64,000 nucleotides of DNA from Bacteroidaceae bacterium (GTDB lineage: Bacteria > Bacteroidota > Bacteroidia > Bacteroidales > Bacteroidaceae). Where the stretch lies: assembly GCA_017555845.1 (NCBI GenBank), contig JAFZFO010000013.1, positions 1 to 64,000 on the forward strand, read 5' to 3'. Positions 58,454 to 64,000 of the stretch are shown piece after piece (positions within the stretch are counted from its first letter, which is position 1; each line of letters opens with the position of its first letter). A program made the translations under genes and the position numbers. Below the pieces are notes generated by a model. The model made no database searches and was not told where the DNA came from. It saw nothing but the letters and a program-made list of their open reading frames with translations.

Positions 58454-60217
58454 ATGTCAAGATTTTTCTCAACTCTTTTGGCTTTGGTGTCATTGACTAT
58501 GCTGAATGTATCATGCAACAATGACGATTTCAATGAAGTGTTGCCGGATGATGGCGCAGTAGAGGTGTCATTTGTACTTGATGTTGAAGCAGTGCATTCA
58601 ACCCGTGCAATCAGTGATGGAACAGGTGCTACACAGTTGATGTATGCTGTATTTGATGAGAATGATCAGGTTGTCATCCCAAAGGCTGTGAAAGACAAGG
58701 TTTCGTCATTGCTGACTGCAAATGGTTACACCATGTCTATCTCCTTGCCCAAAGGTAATGTGTACCGTGTGGTATTCTGGGCGCAGAATCCTGAATGCCA
58801 GGCATATGATGTGGCTGATGACATGAATGTTACCATTGATTACACCGGTATCAACAACGATGAGTCACGCGATGCCTTCTTTGCTTATACAGAGCAGTTC
58901 AAGGTCGATCATAATACATCGGTATCCGTTGTGCTCAGACGTCCGTTTGCACAGGTTAACGTAGGTGCTTATCCATATGATATGGAACACGCGCATGAAG
59001 CGGGTGTTGACATAGCAATGTCAAGCGCCATCATCAAGTGTGTGCCAAATTCAATCAACTTGCTCGATGGTACAACTGATGGTGAGGTTGACGTTACCTA
59101 TACACTCTCAGCAAGACCTGCCGAGAATCTTCTTGTAGACGTTGATGAGAATGGTGTTGCCGAGGTATATGAGTATCTTTCAATGTCTTATCTGCTTGCA
59201 ACACCAGAGGGTTCAGTGCATGAGATGGCATTCGGCTTCACAAATGAGGATGAGACAAAACAGATTGAGTTCAATGATGGACTTGAGACAGTTCCCGTCA
59301 AGCGTAATTGGCGTACAAACATCGTTGGACAGGTGCTCACAGGCAATGTCTCTTTCAATATCAAGATTGATCCTACATACGAGGGCGAGACAATCAATTC
59401 AGCAGGTCTTTACTACAATTTCAGCGAGGATACTGAAATTGTGGACAAGGTGTTTGCTTTCAATACATACGAGGCTGCGACCTTTACATCGGAGAATAAC
59501 AACCTGTTGACTTTTGAGAATGTTGAGTTCTCGGGCAAGGTACAGTATATCGCGTTCGGTGAGTATAAGAAAAACGAGAAGGGTGTCGTTGTGGTTCCAT
59601 TTACCAATGTCCTTACAAACGTTGTTGCAAAGGATATGGTGGTAACTCATTCAAAAGGTATCGTGAACGTGGAGTCTGTTGACTACATGGCGCCGCTGAT
59701 ATTCTTGCGTGGCGAGTCAACATTGAACAATTGTGAATTTACAGGTGCAACATGTATTGCTGAAACATACACCGACTATTGGGGCGATGACCACGAGGTA
59801 ATGGTATATGATTGTGGTGTGCCTAATGAATGTAATGCGGTTTTCAATGACTGTACTATAGGTACAATGTATGCATGGAGCCACTCGCAGGTTACATTAA
59901 ACAATACAAATGTGGAATATTTGAGATGCAGTACTCACAACCAGTCTGATGCCAAGGCTCACCTGACTATCAATGCAGGCTGTACGGTCGAGACTATTGT
60001 CGTGACAAGTTCAAGTACTGCCCAGAGATATAAGGATTCTGAGGGTAATACACATTGGACTGCTACTCCATGGGCTCCACGCCTTACCATAAAGGCCGGT
60101 GCGACAGTCAAGGTCTTGGATATGAATGGCCGTAGCAGATATGACAAGAATGGAAACCTTGACCTTGTAATTGAAGATGGTGCTATCGTCGAGTCTATCA
60201 TAAACGAAGCTGAATAA
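58454..60217 (+). CDS. Fimbrillin-like (DUF6562-type) lipoprotein, 587 aa
   Basis: The lipobox NVSCNND puts the acylated Cys near residue 21 of this 587-aa protein. Residues 35-310 carry the fimbrillin-like pattern (VEVSFVLDVEAVHSTRAISD, VVFWAQNPECQAYDV, NDESRDAFFAYTEQF, VVLRRPFAQVNVGAYPYDM, NWRTNIVGQVLTGNVSF) seen in DUF6562/Mfa-like surface proteins of Bacteroides. The last 270 residues are repetitive beta (LTFENVEFSGKVQYIAFGEY, STLNNCEFTGATCIAE, AVFNDCTIGTMYAWSHS), like a right-handed beta-helix, giving a stalk or ligand-binding part. Surface exposure is likely. The next gene is a paralogue with the same architecture. Confidence 0.8.
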   Translation: MSRFFSTLLALVSLTMLNVSCNNDDFNEVLPDDGAVEVSFVLDVEAVHSTRAISDGTGATQLMYAVFDENDQVVIPKAVKDKVSSLLTANGYTMSISLPKGNVYRVVFWAQNPECQAYDVADDMNVTIDYTGINNDESRDAFFAYTEQFKVDHNTSVSVVLRRPFAQVNVGAYPYDMEHAHEAGVDIAMSSAIIKCVPNSINLLDGTTDGEVDVTYTLSARPAENLLVDVDENGVAEVYEYLSMSYLLATPEGSVHEMAFGFTNEDETKQIEFNDGLETVPVKRNWRTNIVGQVLTGNVSFNIKIDPTYEGETINSAGLYYNFSEDTEIVDKVFAFNTYEAATFTSENNNLLTFENVEFSGKVQYIAFGEYKKNEKGVVVVPFTNVLTNVVAKDMVVTHSKGIVNVESVDYMAPLIFLRGESTLNNCEFTGATCIAETYTDYWGDDHEVMVYDCGVPNECNAVFNDCTIGTMYAWSHSQVTLNNTNVEYLRCSTHNQSDAKAHLTINAGCTVETIVVTSSSTAQRYKDSEGNTHWTATPWAPRLTIKAGATVKVLDMNGRSRYDKNGNLDLVIEDGAIVESIINEAE

Positions 60218-60270
60218 GATAAAGAATACTCTGTCTCTGAAATTTTCATACTAGTGCAGGATATATTCTG

Positions 60271-61971
60271 ATGAAAAGGGGTGTTTTCGATATTTTACTG
60301 ACTGTTGTCATTGCTCTTGTCTCGGTATCATGTACTGAGAGGGACATTGTGCCTTCTTCAGCAGTACGTGAGGTTGAGTTGGCTTTTGTGCTCGAGACTG
60401 ATGACAATGGGGCAACGCGTGCAATCAGTGACGGAAACAGCGTCGATGAATTGGTGTACACCATTTTTGCCAATGACGGTACCATTGTGGTAAAGAATGC
60501 GGTGAAAAAGAATGTTGCGGCACTGATGAATGGCGGTATACTCAAAATGAATATATCGTTGGTTGAAGGACAGAGCTATAGAGCGTTCTTCTGGGCGCAT
60601 AACAGCCAATGTGATGCCTACACCATTACAGAGGATATGAAATTGGTCGTAGACTACAATGGAGCCGGAAACGACGACAAACGTGATGCTTTTTACGGAT
60701 TGTCCGAGAGTTTTGTGGTGGATGGTAACGTGAAGAGCGTTGTTCTTAGACGCCCATTTGCCCAGGTCAATGCAGTTGCATATCCTTTTGATTGGGAGTT
60801 CGTGAAGGATTTTTATGGGTTCGATGTGGTAAAGTCATGCGCTGTTATACGCGACGTGCCAAATACAATGGACTTGTTTACCGGTGAGGTGTCCGGTTCG
60901 GTTGACGCATCATTTGCTGCGTCCGAAATTCCAACCGAGAGATATTATACCGATTTGGATGGCAATGGTACCGATGAGGAGTATGTTTACTTGTCAATGT
61001 CCTATGTCCTTGCCGGGGGTGAACCAACAAGCCATAAAGCCGATTTCTTCTTTATTGATGGAAATGGCCAGACTGTAATGTACGAGAACGAGACAAATAG
61101 TATCGTTGAAATCGAGAGAAACAACCGTACGGATGTCGTAGGACAGGTAATTTCGAACTATGGCGAATTGAATTTGCGTGAGTATACAGCTGCAAATAGT
61201 GTCTACCACAATATTGCTGCCGATACAGTGATAGAGAACAGGATATACAACATGTCGGGGCATGGTGCATTGCAGTTCGCAAGCGAAAGCGGACAGCAGA
61301 TGACGTTGAACAATGTGTTCATTACCGGTAATATATGGACAATTGAGTTGGGAGAGTATCGTGGCTCGTCGTATGTCAACTATAACAACGAACTGAACAA
61401 TGTGGTGTATAAGGATTTGTGTGCCTCTTCCTCAATAGAGTGTCATGAATGGTTCTTCTCACCGGCTTGTATTGCATATGGCAATACTACATTCAACAAT
61501 TGTGTGATGACGGGAGCAACATCGGTCAATGATTCGGTTGTGGACAAGCATGGAGTGACACACAGACTGATACCTGTTGACATGGGAGTACGCAATGAAT
61601 CGGATGCTGTGATAAACGGCGGTATTTTTGGAACTCTCTTTGCCTGGACACATGCTGTGGTAAATATTTATGGTGCTGTTATTGATACTCTATATTGCGG
61701 TACATGTGATTCTACCAAACATTCATGGATGACAATAGGCAAGGGTACGGTTATAGACAAAGTGATATGCTGTGAGCCACGTTGTCCGTATGGAACAAAA
61801 GAATATTCTACGACTATGACAATTGAGAGTGGTGCTAAAGTGGGCTCTTTGCAGCTTGTCTCAACCGATGTGGAATTCCTGATAATAGAGGATGGTGCAT
61901 CAGTGGGTACCATAACTTGTGAAGGTGTAGAATATACCTATGAGGAACTGAGGAGTGCAATGGGACTATAA
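60271..61971 (+). CDS. Fimbrillin-like (DUF6562-type) lipoprotein, 566 aa
   Basis: This 566-aa paralogue of the preceding gene has the same design. Lipobox SVSCTER is near residue 21, and an N-terminal fimbrillin-like domain follows (VELAFVLETDDNGATRAISD, AFFWAHNSQCDAYTI, DDKRDAFYGLSESFVV, VVLRRPFAQVNAVAYPFDW, NRTDVVGQVISNYGEL). The C-terminal half is beta-helix-like (MTLNNVFITGNIWTIELGEY, TTFNNCVMTGATSVNDS, AVINGGIFGTLFAWTHAV, WMTIGKGTVIDKVICCEP). Sequence identity to its partner is moderate, so the pair is an old duplication. A gap of 53 nt separates them. Both may be alternative or joint subunits of the same surface structure, which is inference. Confidence 0.8.
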   Translation: MKRGVFDILLTVVIALVSVSCTERDIVPSSAVREVELAFVLETDDNGATRAISDGNSVDELVYTIFANDGTIVVKNAVKKNVAALMNGGILKMNISLVEGQSYRAFFWAHNSQCDAYTITEDMKLVVDYNGAGNDDKRDAFYGLSESFVVDGNVKSVVLRRPFAQVNAVAYPFDWEFVKDFYGFDVVKSCAVIRDVPNTMDLFTGEVSGSVDASFAASEIPTERYYTDLDGNGTDEEYVYLSMSYVLAGGEPTSHKADFFFIDGNGQTVMYENETNSIVEIERNNRTDVVGQVISNYGELNLREYTAANSVYHNIAADTVIENRIYNMSGHGALQFASESGQQMTLNNVFITGNIWTIELGEYRGSSYVNYNNELNNVVYKDLCASSSIECHEWFFSPACIAYGNTTFNNCVMTGATSVNDSVVDKHGVTHRLIPVDMGVRNESDAVINGGIFGTLFAWTHAVVNIYGAVIDTLYCGTCDSTKHSWMTIGKGTVIDKVICCEPRCPYGTKEYSTTMTIESGAKVGSLQLVSTDVEFLIIEDGASVGTITCEGVEYTYEELRSAMGL

Positions 61972-61980
61972 AGCAGGATT

Positions 61981-63363
61981 ATGATGGTAAATGACAGGAC
62001 ATACATACTGTTTCGCAATATGCCGGGTAAGTTTGCAGCTACCTCGCATGGCATGATGCGTGGCATTTCCATGTTGCTGCTATGCTTGTTGTTTGCCAAT
62101 GCTGACATGATGGCTGTGGAACCTATCGACAGTCCCGATAACGAATATTCAATATCAAGACAGGATTACACTCGCGAGGAGATGCATATACGCTTTGTCG
62201 TTGCAAAGAACAGGATTGAGCGTGATTACATGAACAACGCCCATGTTCTTGACAGTATTGTCAGATGGGTAGACAAGGTTTCCAACGATGAAATGGTGGA
62301 AATTGTGAGTGTGGAGTTCTGTGGAGCCGTTTCTCCCGAGGGAAGTGTGCGCTTTAACCGTTGGTTGAGTAATGCCCGTTTGACAGCACTTGAGAATTAT
62401 GTGCGCCAACGCATTGACATTCCCGAGGAAAAAATTATAAGAAGTGACCATTACATCGCTTGGAATGAGCTCGATTCCATGGTTACGAATTCTGATATGC
62501 CTAACAAAGAGGATATTCTACGCATTGTCAGGAGCGAGAACCGTTCTACCGGCGAGCAGCTTGACAGCCGTATTGGAGAACTTAAAAGGCTAGACAATGG
62601 CAAGACTTGGCGCATACTGCTCAACACTTTCTTCCTTGAGATGCGTAACGCATATATGGTTATAACAGCGAAGAAAAGCGAACTTGCCATTATGCGCGAG
62701 AACTTGTTCGAAAAGGAAATAGCGTTGGACTATCAGCCTGTTGAGGAACCAAAAGCAATGCTTTCACCGATAAAGACGCTGCTCGACTGCTCTGCGCCAC
62801 ACTACATGTATGTGAAGACAAACCTCGTCGGATTGGCATTGTTGAATGCAAACATTGGTGTAGAGTTTGACCTTGGCAAGTATTTATCGTTGAGCATTCC
62901 GGTGTCTTATTCAGCGCTTGATTATTTCAAGTCGACAATCAAGTTCAGGAACTTCTCGCTTCAGCCCGAATTGCGTTACTGGCCAATGACAAACTACAAG
63001 GGATTGTTCGTTGGCGCACACATGGGCTTTGCATACTATAACTTTGCATTTGATGGTGACTGGAGGTACCAGGATCATCAGGGTAAGACTCCTACACTTG
63101 GTGGAGGTCTTTCTGTGGGTTATCGCATGCCAATCAGTGTTGATGGCAATTGGAATATGGAATTCGCTTTGGGTGCCGGTGTGTATCCTCTGCATTACGA
63201 TGTGTTCCATAATGTGAAGAATGTTTCCGAGGGCGAATTGTACGATACAAGAAAGAAGACATATGTAGGCCTTGACAATATATATATAGGTGTGTCATAC
63301 CGAATTCCTACTGTCAAGGGCCGCGCAAAGAGTTTGAGTGTCATAATTGATGCTTTAGATTAA
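61981..63363 (+). CDS. OmpA-like/DUF3575-type outer-membrane protein
   Basis: This 460-aa protein has a start 9 nt after the preceding stop. A second candidate start at 62053 gives a cleaner signal peptide (MMRGISMLLLCLLFANADMM). Residues 65-200 resemble an OmpA-type periplasmic domain (VDKVSNDEMVEIVSVEFCGA, SPEGSVRFNRWLSNARLTAL), which would bind peptidoglycan. The C-terminal half (about 270-460) fits DUF3575: YVKTNLVGLALLNANIGVEF, the LQPELRYWPM strand, GLFVGAHMGFAYYNFAF, VGYRMPISVD, YIGVSYRIP, typical of a small outer-membrane barrel. Such proteins occur beside fimbrial genes in Bacteroidales and may anchor or assemble them. Confidence 0.78.
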   Translation: MMVNDRTYILFRNMPGKFAATSHGMMRGISMLLLCLLFANADMMAVEPIDSPDNEYSISRQDYTREEMHIRFVVAKNRIERDYMNNAHVLDSIVRWVDKVSNDEMVEIVSVEFCGAVSPEGSVRFNRWLSNARLTALENYVRQRIDIPEEKIIRSDHYIAWNELDSMVTNSDMPNKEDILRIVRSENRSTGEQLDSRIGELKRLDNGKTWRILLNTFFLEMRNAYMVITAKKSELAIMRENLFEKEIALDYQPVEEPKAMLSPIKTLLDCSAPHYMYVKTNLVGLALLNANIGVEFDLGKYLSLSIPVSYSALDYFKSTIKFRNFSLQPELRYWPMTNYKGLFVGAHMGFAYYNFAFDGDWRYQDHQGKTPTLGGGLSVGYRMPISVDGNWNMEFALGAGVYPLHYDVFHNVKNVSEGELYDTRKKTYVGLDNIYIGVSYRIPTVKGRAKSLSVIIDALD

Positions 63364-63382
63364 CAAGTGAAAATCTATTGTA

Positions 63383-64000
63383 ATGAAGGGCTTACGCTAC
63401 ATATCAATGTTTGTCGGTGTGCTTTGCGGCATGCTGTCTGCATCGTGTGATGTCCATGAGTTCCCCAATCCGGTAGAGAAGGAGTATCCATTTGTCCTGC
63501 ATCTGAATTATGATACTAACATGCCTTTGTATAAGATTGTGGAATATCACGAGGATACACGTTCGTTGGATAACAACTACGATATACGTTACATTGTAAA
63601 GGTTTATCCCGCCGGCGATTCAAGAGAGGAACTCTCCCATTATGAGTTCTTCAAGGATGAACTCGCAACGCTTGAGAACGATGTTACGCTTATGCTCAAG
63701 GAGGGTGAATACAAATTCGTAGTGTGGACCGACTATGTGAGCTCGCTCAATAATGATGACATGTTCTATGACACACAGAGCTTTGAAGAGATTCTGTTGC
63801 TGGGTGATGAACATTACGGATGCAATGATTTACGCGATGCATTCAATGGAACAGTTGAAGCTGCAGTATCCGAGACATCGTTGGAGGCTACCGTAGAGAT
63901 GGGTAGGCCAATGGCGAAGTTCAGCTTTATCAGTAATGACTTGGAGGAGTTCATGGCAAGTATGGCAAAGATGCGTACCGTAAAAGATAACGGTAATGAA
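63383..64000 (+). CDS. Fimbrial-type lipoprotein (partial, 3' end outside window)
   Basis: The first 206 codons start at the ATG at 63383, 19 nt after the DUF3575-type gene. The signal peptide ends in a lipobox (MLSASCDVHEFPNP), so it should be lipid-anchored. The mature part opens EYPFVLHLNYDTNMPLYKIV and NNYDIRYIVKVYPAG, a pattern of FimB/Mfa2- or DUF6562-related accessory fimbrial lipoproteins; VEMGRPMAKFSFISNDLEEF matches the usual later strand. It would be an anchor or accessory subunit of the surface structure of this operon. The family call is by motif memory and only moderate; the right edge cuts the gene. Confidence 0.7.
   Translation, partial: MKGLRYISMFVGVLCGMLSASCDVHEFPNPVEKEYPFVLHLNYDTNMPLYKIVEYHEDTRSLDNNYDIRYIVKVYPAGDSREELSHYEFFKDELATLENDVTLMLKEGEYKFVVWTDYVSSLNNDDMFYDTQSFEEILLLGDEHYGCNDLRDAFNGTVEAAVSETSLEATVEMGRPMAKFSFISNDLEEFMASMAKMRTVKDNGNE

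Overview
The window is chromosomal DNA from a Bacteroidales bacterium, probably a gut commensal of the Bacteroidaceae/Prevotellaceae/Muribaculaceae group. The evidence is: promoters of the Bacteroidetes type (TTTG, a 19-20 nt spacer, TAnnTTTG) placed before many genes; BspA-type leucine-rich-repeat proteins; Mfa/Fim-like fimbrial lipoproteins; a secreted GH20 enzyme with a type-IX-like C-terminal tail; and short dispersed intergenic repeats typical of these genomes. Family-level placement is inference. No phage, IS transposase, integrase or CRISPR array was found.

Layout. 1-2350 (minus): a perfect promoter, a structured leader of about 290 nt, two small unknown genes and a BspA-like repeat protein that runs off the left edge. 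2659-8318: a LOG-family protein, a large secreted beta-hexosaminidase and a DUF5715-type lipoprotein. 8438-10213: a pyruvate/oxaloacetate carboxyltransferase subunit whose carrier domain has no biotinylation lysine. 10858-16408: three tandem AMP-forming acyl-CoA ligases of 559 residues each. 16556-26590: housekeeping genes (nitrilase-fold amidase, HSDR_N-type nuclease domain, holA, a PD-(D/E)XK protein, htpG, clpC, aspS). 26591-27547: repeat-rich DNA with no gene. 27548-38125 (minus): an unknown gene, a second BspA-like protein, a DPP-IV-type peptidase, gamma carbonic anhydrase, DEAD-box helicase, LptF/G permease, tgt and lon. 38353-44170: lipid kinase, tRNA methyltransferase, tRNA-Thr with two tandem 5'-half copies, M20 dipeptidase, and divergent uracil permease/upp.

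44279-49604 holds a 34-codon ORF followed by a terminator, then a PurF-like amidotransferase and carB without carA. 49723-52031 (minus) is a four-gene cassette with two DUF2975-like membrane proteins and a small Cro-like regulator. 52235-55312 holds small proteins and a lipoprotein nitroreductase. 55371-58031 (minus) holds glutaminase and glutamate decarboxylase, a glutamine-to-GABA acid-consuming route. 58362-64000 is a fimbrial/surface operon driven by a consensus promoter: two large fimbrillin-like lipoproteins, an OmpA/DUF3575-like outer-membrane protein and a further fimbrial-type lipoprotein cut by the right edge.

The most unusual signals are: the structured leader before the first BspA operon; tandem copies of the 5' half of tRNA-Thr at an exact 132-bp period; the small ORF plus terminator ahead of the PurF-like gene; the biotin-domain protein without its lysine; and three 9-bp iterons at exact 20-bp spacing upstream of the acyl-CoA ligase triplet. 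All family names come from reading motifs, with no database search.
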